A stretch of 64,000 nt of DNA from positions 248,001 to 312,000 of the forward strand of contig NZ_JAFCLG010000004.1 of assembly GCF_018129685.1 (NCBI RefSeq), in the 5' to 3' direction. The stretch comes from Bradyrhizobium manausense. GTDB lineage: Bacteria > Pseudomonadota > Alphaproteobacteria > Rhizobiales > Xanthobacteraceae. The position numbers were made by a program, and so were the translations under genes. Numbering within the stretch: position 1 is the first letter of the stretch; every line of letters begins with the position of its first letter. This document shows, piece by piece, positions 1-8,083 of the stretch. The notes beneath the pieces are model-generated. The model had not been told where the DNA came from. It saw only the letters and a program-made list of their open reading frames with translations, and did no database searches.

Positions 1-298
1 CGCTGGCATCGGGAGCCGCCAGCCGCACGTTCTGTTCGACCGAACGCCACGGCAGAAGCCGAGGCTCCTGGAAGACCATGCCGATCCGGGCCTCCGGCGG
101 GCGCGCAACATGGCCGTCGAAATCCCGGTCGAGCCCCAGGATGATGCGCAGCATCGTGCTCTTGCCGCAGCCGGACGGGCCGATCAGCACGCCGACCTCG
201 CCGGATTGAAGCGCGAACTTCATCGGCGCCAGCACCTCGTGCGTTCCGCCCGCGGCGCTCTTGAAGGTCTTGCCGGTGATCTCGATCTCAAGCCGCAC
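1..298 (-). CDS. ABC transporter ATP-binding protein, NitT/TauT type (partial)
   Basis: This is the N-terminal ~99 residues of an ABC ATPase cut off by the left edge of the window. Walker A (GPSGCGKST) is at about residues 41-49 and the Q-loop (FQEPRLLPW) at about 80-88, as in SsuB/TauB-like nitrate/sulfonate-type importers. The start is a GTG at 298 that lies 8 bases upstream of the end of the permease gene, so the two are translationally coupled. It should energise import by the permease and binding protein encoded just upstream. The signature motif and Walker B lie outside the window. The substrate cannot be told from the sequence. Confidence 0.9.
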   Translation of the reverse strand, partial: MRLEIEITGKTFKSAAGGTHEVLAPMKFALQSGEVGVLIGPSGCGKSTMLRIILGLDRDFDGHVARPPEARIGMVFQEPRLLPWRSVEQNVRLAAPDAS

Positions 299-1025
299 GG
301 GGCCGCCACCGCGTTGCGCGGGCCTCGAACGGCTGCACCAGCGCGGTCTCGATCGCGAGCACGACCACGGCGAATGTCAGGGAATAGGCAAGCAGTCGCG
401 GCGTGTCGAACAGCTGGAAGGCCACGCCGATCTCGAAGCCGACGCCGTTCGGCCGGCCCAGGAGTTCGGCGACCAGCACGATTTTCCATACCAGCGACAG
501 GCCGGAGCGGGCGGAAGCCGCGATATAGGGCGCAAGCTGCGGCAGCACCACATGCCGGAAGGCGCGCCAGCGCGGCATCGCAAACACGCTCGCCATCTCG
601 TCGAGCGAACGGTCGAGCGCGCGCGTGCCCTCACGCAAGGTGACGACCGCCGTCGGCAGCTTGTTGATGGCGATGGCGGCGATGGCTGCTGCCTCGGTCA
701 GCCCGGCCCAGATATAGGCCAGCACGATCACCACCAGCGCCGGCAGGTTGAGCAACAGGATCAGCCAGGGATCGCCGAGCCGGTCGGCGAGCTTCACCCG
801 CCCCATGAGGTAGCCAATGGCGCTGCCGACCGACATCGCCAGCACGAAGGCGAGCGCGACGCGCGCCAGCGTGGCGCCAAGATGCAGGAACAGCGCGCCG
901 CTTGCGGCTTCCGCGATGACAACGTCGAGCACGACGGGCGGAGAGGGCAGCTTTGCGCCGCCCGCGAAAAGCGCGGCAATCCACCAGATCGCGAGGAACA
1001 GGGCGAACGAGAGCGGGCGCAGCAC
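288..1025 (-). CDS. ABC transporter permease, NitT/TauT (SsuC-like)
   Basis: Encodes a ~245-residue inner-membrane permease with about six hydrophobic segments and the EAA-type loop of the family (a long stretch around RALDRSLDEMASVF...WRAFRHVVLPQL) that contacts the ATPase. I chose the GTG at 1025 because it overlaps the end of the binding-protein gene (stop at 1027-1029); an upstream ATG at 1136 would add 37 residues read wholly inside the preceding gene. It is the middle gene of a binding protein-permease-ATPase operon on the minus strand. Its position beside PQQ-associated genes hints at a role linked to methanol or quinoprotein metabolism, but the ligand is unknown. Confidence 0.9.
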   Translation of the reverse strand: MLRPLSFALFLAIWWIAALFAGGAKLPSPPVVLDVVIAEAASGALFLHLGATLARVALAFVLAMSVGSAIGYLMGRVKLADRLGDPWLILLLNLPALVVIVLAYIWAGLTEAAAIAAIAINKLPTAVVTLREGTRALDRSLDEMASVFAMPRWRAFRHVVLPQLAPYIAASARSGLSLVWKIVLVAELLGRPNGVGFEIGVAFQLFDTPRLLAYSLTFAVVVLAIETALVQPFEARATRWRPRAA

Positions 1026-1026
1026 C

Positions 1027-2052
1027 TCAGTCTCCGGGGACTGCGTGATAGAACGTGCCTGGGTCGAGCTCGGCCGCGGGCCCGACCAGATCGCGGCCGC
1101 CGATCTCGGCGAGCACGCGGTAGAGCACGCGCGCATCCGCCTCCTCGTCGCTGATGCCCCGGCGCGGAATGCCGTCGCGATAGCGGTCGCGGTAGGTCTT
1201 CAGCATGGCGGGATCGGTGGCGCCGGTGAGCGGGGCGATCTTGCCCCACGCCGCGTCCGAGGTGACCAGCAGCTGCTTGGCCTTGCGGGTCATGGCGATG
1301 AAGCGCGTCACCGCGTCGCGATGGCTCGCAGCCCAGCTCTCGTCGAAGACGTATCCGACCGCGGAGACCGCGCCCTTGGCGCCCAGTTTCGGCAAGATCT
1401 CCTCGATGCCAACGAGGCGCCTGAAGCCCCTGGCCTCGAGCTGCGCACAGAAATTCCAGAAATTGAGGCTCGCATCCATCTCGCCGTCGAGCGCCTTGGC
1501 GGCGATCAGGGGCGGGGCGCCATAGACGATGGTGGCATCCGACTTGAGGTCGATGCCGTCCTGCTTCATCCGTGCCTGCAGCAGCAGCCAGCTCTTGTCG
1601 ATCGGACCGCCACCGACGGCGAGCTTGTGGCCCTTGAGGTCCGCGAGCGTCTTGATCGGAGAAGCGGCGGGCACCATCACCGCGCCGAGCGCGCTGGAAT
1701 AGGGATAGAAGGTGAGCTTGGCGCCGAGTGCGCGCTCGCGCGACACCCAGAGCCAGTCCGACAACATGATGTCGGCATTGCCGGCGCGGAGCGCGATCTT
1801 GCCGGCCTCGGGGCTCGCAAGCTCGGTGACCTCCAGCGCCAGGCCGGCCTCCTTGTCGAGACCGGCCTCGCGAATGGTAGCCAGTTCCCAGGAGAATGTT
1901 CCGGTCTTCTGCACTGCCAGGCGGATGACATCAGCGGCATGGGCCGCCGGGCCCAGCACAAGTATCATCGCGAGCACTATTATTCGCGCCAAAACTCTCA
2001 TCACCTTGTGAGCCATTTCCTCGGACAGAGTGCTTTTCAGGACAATACGCAT
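1027..2052 (-). CDS. ABC transporter periplasmic substrate-binding protein, NitT/TauT type
   Basis: First gene of the importer operon. The protein has a hydrophobic signal peptide (core VLARIIVLAMILVLGPAAHA) followed by a SsuA/TauA-like binding domain starting ADVIRLAVQ. The start is uncertain. ATG at 2052 has a GGAAG Shine-Dalgarno about seven bases upstream; in-frame ATGs at 2016 and 2001 give a shorter signal peptide but poorer spacing. With the 2052 start only 36 bases separate it from the divergent gene at 2089, so a shared promoter would be tight, which favours the shorter forms. Ligand not predictable; sulfonate, nitrate and taurine binders all belong to this family. Confidence 0.85.
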   Translation of the reverse strand: MRIVLKSTLSEEMAHKVMRVLARIIVLAMILVLGPAAHAADVIRLAVQKTGTFSWELATIREAGLDKEAGLALEVTELASPEAGKIALRAGNADIMLSDWLWVSRERALGAKLTFYPYSSALGAVMVPAASPIKTLADLKGHKLAVGGGPIDKSWLLLQARMKQDGIDLKSDATIVYGAPPLIAAKALDGEMDASLNFWNFCAQLEARGFRRLVGIEEILPKLGAKGAVSAVGYVFDESWAASHRDAVTRFIAMTRKAKQLLVTSDAAWGKIAPLTGATDPAMLKTYRDRYRDGIPRRGISDEEADARVLYRVLAEIGGRDLVGPAAELDPGTFYHAVPGD

Positions 2053-2088
2053 AGCATAGCTTCCATCGCAACCAGCGGGAGGACGCGC

Positions 2089-2448
2089 ATGAGGTTTACG
2101 GGACAGGGACGGCTGATTGTCGCCGCTCTGGTCGTCCTCGCGGCGACCGCCTGCGCGGCGCGCGCCGAAGAGGCCAATGATTATCCAACCTCGGCGCGCG
2201 CGGAATATGTCTATGGCTGCATGAAGGCGAATGGCGAGACGCGGCAGGCGATCGAGCAATGCTCCTGCTCGATCGACGTGGTCGCCTCGATCGTTCCCTA
2301 CGATCGCTACGTGACCGCCGAGACCGCGCTCAGCATGTCGCAGGTCCGCGGCAATCTCGGTACCCAGTTCCGGACCTCAGAGCAGGCGAACGCGGCGGTG
2401 AATGATCTCAGGCGCGCGCAGGCCGAGGCCGAGGTGAGGTGTTTCTGA
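2089..2448 (+). CDS. Small exported protein of the quinoprotein locus, unknown function
   Basis: A 119-residue secreted protein with a clear signal peptide (GRLIVAALVVLAATACAARA) and a strong GGGAGG ribosome-binding site eight bases before the ATG. The mature part has a short C-x8-C-x-C pattern (QCSCS around residue 64) and ends in Cys-Phe, so disulfide formation in the periplasm is likely. I do not recognise a named domain. It is divergent from the ABC importer and sits among PQQ-dehydrogenase accessory genes, so a periplasmic accessory role is a reasonable but unproven guess. Confidence 0.75.
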   Translation: MRFTGQGRLIVAALVVLAATACAARAEEANDYPTSARAEYVYGCMKANGETRQAIEQCSCSIDVVASIVPYDRYVTAETALSMSQVRGNLGTQFRTSEQANAAVNDLRRAQAEAEVRCF

Positions 2449-2467
2449 TTTGTGTCGACTGCGTCTC

Positions 2468-2629
2468 ACCCTCCCCTGGAGGGGGAGGGTCGATCGCGCG
2501 TAGCGCGAGCGGGGTGGGGTGATCTCTCAACTCGGGCAGTGTGTCACGTGGAGAGACCGCCACCCCACCCCGTCTCACATTTCGCTGCGCTCAATGTGAG
2601 CCGACCCTCCCCCCCAACAGGGGAGGGTG
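2468..2629. repeat. Long imperfect inverted repeat, CCCTCCCC family (copy 1)
   Basis: The two ends read ACCCTCCCCTGGAGGGGGAG and its imperfect complement, with nested complementary blocks (GGGGTGGGGTGATCTCTC against CCACCCCACCCCG) inside. It lies between convergent genes. A close relative occurs at 11860-12026 and a shorter one at 9869-10001, so it is a dispersed intergenic repeat family able to fold into a long hairpin; it may also end transcription from both sides. Confidence 0.8.
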
Positions 2630-2638
2630 GTCCTCGCC

Positions 2639-3457
2639 TCACGTCGCCGGCTTCTCCACATCCCACTCATTGCGGAACACATGTCCGTCCGTATCCCTCG
2701 CTTCCGCGCGGAAGCGCTTGGCGCCGTTAGAGACATAAGTGAAGCGCAAATTGGGATCTTCCGAGATCGAGATGCCGCCTTCCATGGACAGCACCGGGCT
2801 GTCGTCCTGTGTCAACTTCAACTGGTTGATGAAGAAGGCGGGAATGTAGAGCTGCGTGACCTGATCCATCTGCAGGCCGGAATTGTTGGGATGACCGATC
2901 ATGATCTGGGCTTCGCGGATGCGGCTTGCCGGTGCGCCCTCCCGTGCGAATTGCCGATAGCGCATCTGGCCGAGGTGGTTCTGCGCCTCCTCGGCGTTCT
3001 TGCCGGCCGGTGCCGAACAACCGCCTGAGGCCTTCACGTAAACTTTGGAGACGTAGAGTTGCCCGTCGCTGAGCTCGGCCACGGCATGGACGTCGGTGTA
3101 ATTGTTGACGCGCACGCGCGTGGAGATTTCGCTGACATTGGCATCCGGCCCAAGATCGAATTTGGCGGCCATCGGCGCCGGGTTGCGATCGATCACCAGC
3201 GTGATCGATCGGATGCGACGGCTGTCAGCGGGGGAGAGCTTGCTGCGCAGCGTCACCGGCACGATCGCGGCGTCCTCGGCGCGATAGGGCATCTCGATGG
3301 CGATGACATCGCTGCCGTCGTTCATGGGACGGCTATTGAAGATGTCCTGCACCAGGCCCGGCCAGGGATCGTAGGCCTCTTCGGCGCTCACGGGCCGCGC
3401 GAAGGCGGTGCCGAGCAATGCGGCAGCGAGGATCAGGCGGCGCGTGCATCCCGTCAT
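2639..3457 (-). CDS. Quinoprotein dehydrogenase-associated SoxYZ-like carrier protein
   Basis: A 272-residue exported protein (signal peptide LILAAALLGTAFARPVSA) in which a SoxY-like N-terminal half is fused to a SoxZ-like C-terminal half (IGHPNNSG... to the end). In SoxY the sulfur-carrying cysteine sits on a C-terminal GGCGG arm; here the equivalent position reads GGCSAPAG, keeping the cysteine but not the flexible tail. The family is known to cluster with PQQ dehydrogenases and a metallohydrolase, exactly as here, where the metallohydrolase gene is 52 bases upstream on the same strand. ATG at 3457 is preferred over an upstream GTG at 3490 because of its AGGA site and shorter signal peptide. 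Confidence 0.85.
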   Translation of the reverse strand: MTGCTRRLILAAALLGTAFARPVSAEEAYDPWPGLVQDIFNSRPMNDGSDVIAIEMPYRAEDAAIVPVTLRSKLSPADSRRIRSITLVIDRNPAPMAAKFDLGPDANVSEISTRVRVNNYTDVHAVAELSDGQLYVSKVYVKASGGCSAPAGKNAEEAQNHLGQMRYRQFAREGAPASRIREAQIMIGHPNNSGLQMDQVTQLYIPAFFINQLKLTQDDSPVLSMEGGISISEDPNLRFTYVSNGAKRFRAEARDTDGHVFRNEWDVEKPAT

Positions 3458-3509
3458 GGTCAAGGTCCTGCGCGGACGAAGCAGTTTCACTTATAAGGTA
3501 GCGCGCCCA

Positions 3510-4436
3510 CTATTCCCATTCAATTTCAGAAAATGCTGCGGTTGCGTTGCGGGCGTTGTAGTCGTCGAAGAGTTCCCAATGCGAGCGCTCGGTCGCGGCG
3601 GCCTTCTCGGCCGCGGTTCGGATCGGATCGCCCTTCTTGTTCGACGTGCGGACATCCGACAGCAGAGACGAGAGATAACGCCGTTCATCCGACAGCGCGG
3701 CAGGCCAGTCGCTCACAGCGCCGTGACCGGGTACGGCGCGAACCGCCGGAACGGCCTCCAGCTCCTTCAGCAGGGCAAGCCACCCGCGGATGCTGCCATC
3801 CATCACCGGAATGTGCCGGAGAAAGACGAGGTCGCCTGCGAACAGCGTCTTGGTGGTCTCGTCGAACACAGTCAGATCATTGTCGCTGTGTGCGGCCGGC
3901 CACGCCCGCAAGATGAGCCGGCGCGATCCGAGATCGAGCGTCACCGTGTCCTTCACGAGCACCGTGGGCGGCACGATCTTCACGGGATCGATCAGCTCGC
4001 CGCCCATGATGCGGCGGAAATTGTCGAGGTAATACGGCCCTCGCGTCGCCAGCGCCTGCGGCAGCCTGCTGTGGCCGACGAAGCTGGTTCCCTCTGCGAC
4101 AAACGCGGCATTGCCGAAGACATGGTCGGGATGACCGTGGGTGTTGATGACGTAGCGGATCGGCTTGTTGGTGCGGGAGCGCACGGCCGCGAGCAGCGCT
4201 TCGCCCTCACGCAGGCTGCCGCCGGTATCGATCACGGCCACCGCATCCGCGCCGACGATGAAGCCGACATTGGCGATGTCGCCCTCGTTCTCGCGGGTCA
4301 TCAGGGCGATGGCCCCGGAGTGCACGAAGATTCCGGTCGCGACTTCGCTCACAGGCAATTCGGCCGCGCCGGCGCGTGCTAGCGTCGCTGCTGCCAGCAG
4401 GGACAGGGCTGCGATCTTTGATACGAGATGCGACAC
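3510..4436 (-). CDS. Quinoprotein relay system zinc metallohydrolase (MBL fold)
   Basis: Encodes a 308-residue periplasmic metallo-beta-lactamase-fold hydrolase. A signal peptide (about residues 1-25) precedes the fold, and the zinc-binding HGHPDH motif is at residues 100-105 with further candidate ligands (GHSR, AAHSDND, PGHG) in the expected order. Starts at a GTG (4436) behind GAGGCGG; an upstream ATG at 4691 would run through the promoter region of the divergent gene. It is followed at 52 bases by the SoxYZ-like carrier, a pairing typical of PQQ alcohol dehydrogenase loci. The SoxH-like relation suggests chemistry on a carrier-bound thiol adduct; the true substrate is unknown. Confidence 0.88.
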   Translation of the reverse strand: MSHLVSKIAALSLLAAATLARAGAAELPVSEVATGIFVHSGAIALMTRENEGDIANVGFIVGADAVAVIDTGGSLREGEALLAAVRSRTNKPIRYVINTHGHPDHVFGNAAFVAEGTSFVGHSRLPQALATRGPYYLDNFRRIMGGELIDPVKIVPPTVLVKDTVTLDLGSRRLILRAWPAAHSDNDLTVFDETTKTLFAGDLVFLRHIPVMDGSIRGWLALLKELEAVPAVRAVPGHGAVSDWPAALSDERRYLSSLLSDVRTSNKKGDPIRTAAEKAAATERSHWELFDDYNARNATAAFSEIEWE

Positions 4437-4561
4437 TTTTCCGCCTCGGTTCAGGATTTGCCGCGTTGCACTGCAGCACAACAAGCCAACACCAAGCTTG
4501 GCAAATAGGGTGCGTCCTGCGTTGCATGGATAGCATTCGAATGAAATGAGGAGAAAGCGCG
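4437..4561. promoter_or_regulatory. Divergent promoter region with CCAAGCTTGG palindrome
   Basis: The 125 bases between the divergent metallohydrolase and XoxJ-like genes contain a perfect ten-base palindrome, CCAAGCTTGG, at 4492-4501, flanked by GCCAA on the left and GCAAAT on the right. Its symmetric position between divergent genes makes it a candidate operator. This is seen in sequence; no regulator is assigned. Confidence 0.4.
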
Positions 4562-5440
4562 ATGGAGGCCCGACGACTTCGTCGCTGGTTGTTCTTGCTG
4601 TGTGCGACGGCGGCGTCTTGTGCGTTCGGCGAAATGGCCCGCGCGCAGACGACGGATGGTGGCGATCTCTCGTTCGAGCTGGTCGATCCAAAAGTGTTGC
4701 GGGTCTGCGCCGATCCCAGGAACATGCCGTTCTCCAACGAGAAGGGCGAGGGCATCGAGAACAAGCTCGCCGAGCTGTTCGCCGACAAGCTGCAGAAGAA
4801 GCTCGACTACGTCTACTTCCCGCAAGCGACGGGCTTCGTGCGCATGACGCTGGGGGCGCATCGCTGCGACGTCATCATGGGCTTCCCGCAGGGCGACGAC
4901 ATCGTGCAGGGCACCAATCCCTATTACCGCACGACCTATGCGCTGGTCGCCAAATCGGGCAGCGGGCTCGAAGATGTCGATACGCTCGAGGATCCGAGGT
5001 TGAAGGGCAAGCATGTCGGTATCATCGCCGGCACGCCGCCGGCGACCAACATGGCGATCGCCGGGCTGATGAGCGACGCCAAGCCGTATCCGCTGATGAT
5101 CGACACGCGCTACGACAATTCGGCGCAGGCGATGATCGACGATCTCACCTCGGGGAAAATCGATGCCGGCGTGCTGTGGGGTCCGATGGCCGGCTATTAC
5201 GCCAAGCAGGCCGGCTCGATGCACGTGACGCCGCTGGTGAAGGAAACCACCGGTCCGAAACTGGTCTATCGCATCGGCATGGGCGTGCGTGCCGCCGACC
5301 AGAACTGGAAGCGGCAGCTCAACAAGTTGATCCAGGAGAACCAGGGCGAGATCAACAGGATCCTGCTCGACTTTGGCGTGCCTCTGCTCGACGAGAACGA
5401 TCGGCCGCTCGGCGTGGAGGCGGCCAGGAAGGCGCCATGA
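4562..5440 (+). CDS. xoxJ: XoxJ/MxaJ-like periplasmic binding protein (quinoprotein dehydrogenase-associated)
   Basis: A 292-residue exported protein of the family of extracellular solute-binding folds that accompany PQQ methanol dehydrogenases (MxaJ, XoxJ). Signal peptide covers about residues 1-29; the mature part begins with the family's [19 protein letters not shown] stretch near residue 46 and carries the [13 protein letters not shown] segment. In lanthanide-dependent systems XoxJ is thought to help activate or mature XoxF rather than serve transport. Its stop overlaps the start of the next gene (ATGA), so both are one operon. The dehydrogenase and its cytochrome are not visible here. 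Confidence 0.85.
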   Translation: MEARRLRRWLFLLCATAASCAFGEMARAQTTDGGDLSFELVDPKVLRVCADPRNMPFSNEKGEGIENKLAELFADKLQKKLDYVYFPQATGFVRMTLGAHRCDVIMGFPQGDDIVQGTNPYYRTTYALVAKSGSGLEDVDTLEDPRLKGKHVGIIAGTPPATNMAIAGLMSDAKPYPLMIDTRYDNSAQAMIDDLTSGKIDAGVLWGPMAGYYAKQAGSMHVTPLVKETTGPKLVYRIGMGVRAADQNWKRQLNKLIQENQGEINRILLDFGVPLLDENDRPLGVEAARKAP

Positions 5441-6024
5441 GATGGCCGCGTGTTGCCGCGCTGCTGGCCGTCATGCTGGCGGTGCAAGTGTCGGCGCAAC
5501 AAGTGTCGGCGCAGCAGAACCCCGCCCGGCAGCAGGAGCCGTTCGAGCCGGAGGGCTATCGTACCGACAATTACCGCGCGCCGGTGCCGGCGACGCTGGA
5601 AGGCGCGCGCGTGCTCACCACGTCGGAGGCAGAAGCAATCTGGCGAGCCAGGAGCGGCACCTTCATCGATGTGCTGCCGCGCGCACCGAAGCCGAAGAAC
5701 CTTCCGGCGGGCACCGTGTGGCGTGACATGCCGCGGAAAAATATTCCTGGCAGCATCTGGCTGCCCGACACCGGCTACGGCGCGCTGCCGCCGGCGATGG
5801 ACGACTACTTCCAGCGCGGCCTCGTGCAAGCATCGCACGGCAACAAGGCCGCGTTGCTGGTGGTCTATTGCCTCGCCGACTGCTGGATGTCCTGGAACGC
5901 GGCCAAGCGCGCGCTGGGTTACGGCTATTCCAACGTTGCCTGGTATCCCGAGGGGACCGACGGCTGGGAGCAGGCAAAGCTGCCCACGGAGGAGGCGCAG
6001 CCGGAGCCGCGGCCTGAGCAGTGA
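5437..6024 (+). CDS. PQQ-dependent catabolism-associated CXXCW-type protein
   Basis: A 195-residue exported protein with a signal peptide (AALLAVMLAVQVSA) and a rhodanese-like core. The family's signature is present as CLADCW, Cys145 and Cys149 followed by Trp150, which is strictly C-x3-C-W in this sequence. The conserved NIPGSIWLP stretch lies around residue 103. The ATG overlaps the stop of the XoxJ-like gene. Families with this motif sit next to PQQ-binding dehydrogenases; a thiol-redox or sulfurtransferase function is inferred from the fold only. A QVSAQ unit is directly repeated near the signal cleavage site (residues 17-26). Confidence 0.85.
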   Translation: MRWPRVAALLAVMLAVQVSAQQVSAQQNPARQQEPFEPEGYRTDNYRAPVPATLEGARVLTTSEAEAIWRARSGTFIDVLPRAPKPKNLPAGTVWRDMPRKNIPGSIWLPDTGYGALPPAMDDYFQRGLVQASHGNKAALLVVYCLADCWMSWNAAKRALGYGYSNVAWYPEGTDGWEQAKLPTEEAQPEPRPEQ

Positions 6025-6038
6025 GCCCAGCTCTCACC

Positions 6039-6120
6039 CCGTCATTGCGAGCGCAGCGAAGCAATCCAGAATCTTTCCGCGGAGGGACTCTGGATTGCTT
6101 CGCTGCGCTCGCAATGACGG
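6039..6120. repeat. Palindromic intergenic repeat, CCGTCATTGCGAGCG family (copy 1)
   Basis: Two perfectly complementary 32-base arms (6039-6070 and 6089-6120) enclose an 18-base loop. The arm starts CCGTCATTGCGAGCGCAGCG. A second, diverged copy is at 44353-44433. It lies between convergent genes and can form a very strong hairpin, so it probably also acts as a transcription stop for both. Confidence 0.9.
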
Positions 6121-6174
6121 CGTGGAGGCAGCATCGCGTATGTCGGCTAGTCGGACTGCGGCGTCGGTCCAACC

Positions 6175-6471
6175 CTACTGCTTCTGCAACTTCGTCAGCA
6201 TGGCTGCGCCATCCGTGTCGGTCGCGGTGTATGTCACCCGGTCGCCGGCATGGACGGCATCCAGCATCGCGGCGTCCTTAGCCTTGTACTGCTGCAGCGC
6301 GCCGGCGCCGCCGGCGCTGCCGCCGACCGTGCCTTTCTGCGTCTGCTGGATCGCGATCGTGTTGTTGAGCCTGTTGATGCTGGTGACCGTTCCGGTCAGG
6401 TCGTCAGCAAAGGCGCTGGAGGCGAGCAGGGTGATGGCTGCGCCCGCGAGGATGAATTTCGCTTTTCCCAT
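6175..6471 (-). CDS. DUF1344-type small exported protein
   Basis: A 98-residue secreted protein with a signal peptide (KFILAGAAITLLASSAFA) and a short beta-rich mature domain (DDLTGTVTSINRLNNTIAI...) typical of DUF1344. The ATG at 6471 follows GGGAGG at five bases; longer readings to 6549 lack a signal. The family is common in rhizobia and has no known function. It lies at the tail of the quinoprotein locus but spacing on both sides suggests its own transcript. Confidence 0.8.
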   Translation of the reverse strand: MGKAKFILAGAAITLLASSAFADDLTGTVTSINRLNNTIAIQQTQKGTVGGSAGGAGALQQYKAKDAAMLDAVHAGDRVTYTATDTDGAAMLTKLQKQ

Positions 6472-6623
6472 CGAGGCCTCCCGGCACTGGAGAGATTCAC
6501 ATCGACAAGACATCCTAGATCGATTTGGTTCCGGCCGATAGCGCCGCAAACATTAATGATCGCGTTGATATCGCGGGAACTCTTACGAAAGCTGTCAGCA
6601 AGCCTGACCCTATGAGACTTGCG

Positions 6624-7238
6624 TTATTCCATTTCCTGCTGGATCACGCGACCGAGTGCAAACAGGCGCTGGTCGATCGCGGTCGGAACCTCGCAGACGA
6701 AGCGCACCACCTTGCGGCGGTCCTCGAAGATGCGGGTTTCCCAGATCAGCTGGTTGCTCAGGGCGTCGACCTTGCCGTCGTCGCGCGGCGTGGCGTCCTG
6801 GAGTGCCTGGAGCTGGATCGTCTCCTCGCGGATCTTGTCGGCGGCCTCGCGCTGCTTGCGGCTGACGCGCTCTAATCCGCTCATCACCTGGGCGCGCTGG
6901 GCGTTGAGCGTGTCGAACAGGCCGGCGAACAGCAGCTTTGCGTTGGAGGTCTTGTCGGCGGCTGAGCCGGCCAAGAATTCCTTCACCGATTTTTCGGCTT
7001 CGTCCAGCGGTGTCTTGCGGGCCGCGAGCCTGGAGACCAGCGCGCTGACCTTGCCGTCCTCCTTCCATTTGGTCTCGGCATCGTCAAGCGCAGGACCGGC
7101 CCAGACCGCCGCGAGCGAAATCTCCGGCACCTTGGCCTGCGCGCAGGGCCAGTTGGGATAGCGCGGATCGGCGGCGCGCGCCGCAACGGTCGAGACCGCG
7201 CATGCAATGGCGACAAGCGCAAATGTCCGAACGCTCAT
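6624..7238 (-). CDS. Exported protein of the lut-type ABC cluster (LutG candidate)
   Basis: A 204-residue secreted protein: signal peptide to about residue 22 (ARAADPRYPNWPC), then a mostly helical, charged domain (residues 60-160) and two cysteines (PNWPCAQ and RFVCEVP). It is last in a run of overlapping genes, its ATG sharing ATGA with the stop of the ABC-2 permease. In the Methylorubrum lut cluster an exported protein of unknown function follows the permease in the same way, so I call it a LutG candidate. That assignment is by position; a sequence comparison was not possible. Confidence 0.7.
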   Translation of the reverse strand: MSVRTFALVAIACAVSTVAARAADPRYPNWPCAQAKVPEISLAAVWAGPALDDAETKWKEDGKVSALVSRLAARKTPLDEAEKSVKEFLAGSAADKTSNAKLLFAGLFDTLNAQRAQVMSGLERVSRKQREAADKIREETIQLQALQDATPRDDGKVDALSNQLIWETRIFEDRRKVVRFVCEVPTAIDQRLFALGRVIQQEME

Positions 7239-8083
7239 CCTTCGCCTCCCGCCGGCCCACGCCGCGCCAGCCCGCGCGAGGGATCATAGGCGAAAATCGC
7301 TCCGATCATGAAGACGATTGTGCATGCTCCGACCACCGCGAGCGAGATCCAGTTGATCTGTCGATACAGCGCAAAACGGATCAGCTCGACCGCATGGGTG
7401 AACGGATTGGCCTCGCAGACATAATAGAGATAGGGGCTGCCCTCCTGCACGCGCCAGAGCGGGTACAGCGCGGAGGACGCAAAGAACATCGGGAAGATGA
7501 CGAAGTTCATCACGCCGGCAAAATTCTCCAGCTGCTTGATCCCTGATGATATCAGCATGCCGAGCGAGCCCAGCATCAATCCGGACAGGATCAGCGCCGG
7601 GAGCACGGTGAGATAGCCTGATAGCGGCGGGGTAATGTCCCAGAACCAGGCGATGATCAGGAACGCATAGACCTGGAGCAAGGACACCGCGGTGCCCGCG
7701 AGCAACTTGCAGAACAGCAGGAAGCCGCGGGGCAGCGGGCTCACCAGCAGGGTCCGCATATTGCCCATCTCGCGGTCATAGACCATCGAGAGCGAGGACT
7801 GCATGCCGTTGAAGAGCTGGATCATCGCCATCAGCCCGGGCGCGATGAAGACCTCGTAGAGGATGTAGGTCTCGTAGGGCGGGATGATGGAAATGCCGAG
7901 CACTTGCCGAAAGCCGGCGGCGAAGATGAACAGCCACACCAATGGCCGCACCAGCGCCGAGACAAAGCGCTCGCGCTGATGCAGGAAGCGCAAGCCTTCG
8001 CGCCAGACGATGCCGGTGAGGCAGGTCATGTATTCGCGAGCAGAGAAGCCGCGCGGTGCGTCGTGCGTGGTGATGCTGCTCAT
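7235..8083 (-). CDS. lutF: ABC-2 type permease, PQQ-associated (LutF-like)
   Basis: Encodes a 282-residue integral membrane protein with six predicted membrane segments and the ABC-2 family layout (for example YDREMGNMRTLLVSPLPRGFLL in the first cytosolic loop region, LENFAGVMNFVIFPMFFASSALYPL near residues 187-212). Its ATG overlaps the stop of the ATPase gene (ATGA). With the ATPase it should form an inner-membrane transporter; in Methylorubrum the homologous pair is required for lanthanide entry to the cytoplasm. Export-type ABC-2 permeases dominate this fold, so the direction of transport is not certain from sequence. Confidence 0.82.
   Translation of the reverse strand: MSSITTHDAPRGFSAREYMTCLTGIVWREGLRFLHQRERFVSALVRPLVWLFIFAAGFRQVLGISIIPPYETYILYEVFIAPGLMAMIQLFNGMQSSLSMVYDREMGNMRTLLVSPLPRGFLLFCKLLAGTAVSLLQVYAFLIIAWFWDITPPLSGYLTVLPALILSGLMLGSLGMLISSGIKQLENFAGVMNFVIFPMFFASSALYPLWRVQEGSPYLYYVCEANPFTHAVELIRFALYRQINWISLAVVGACTIVFMIGAIFAYDPSRGLARRGPAGGEG

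Noticed and set aside
261..1154. 297-residue plus-strand frame over the ABC permease
   Set aside because: Antisense shadow rich in Arg, His and Gln; the minus-strand permease is clear.
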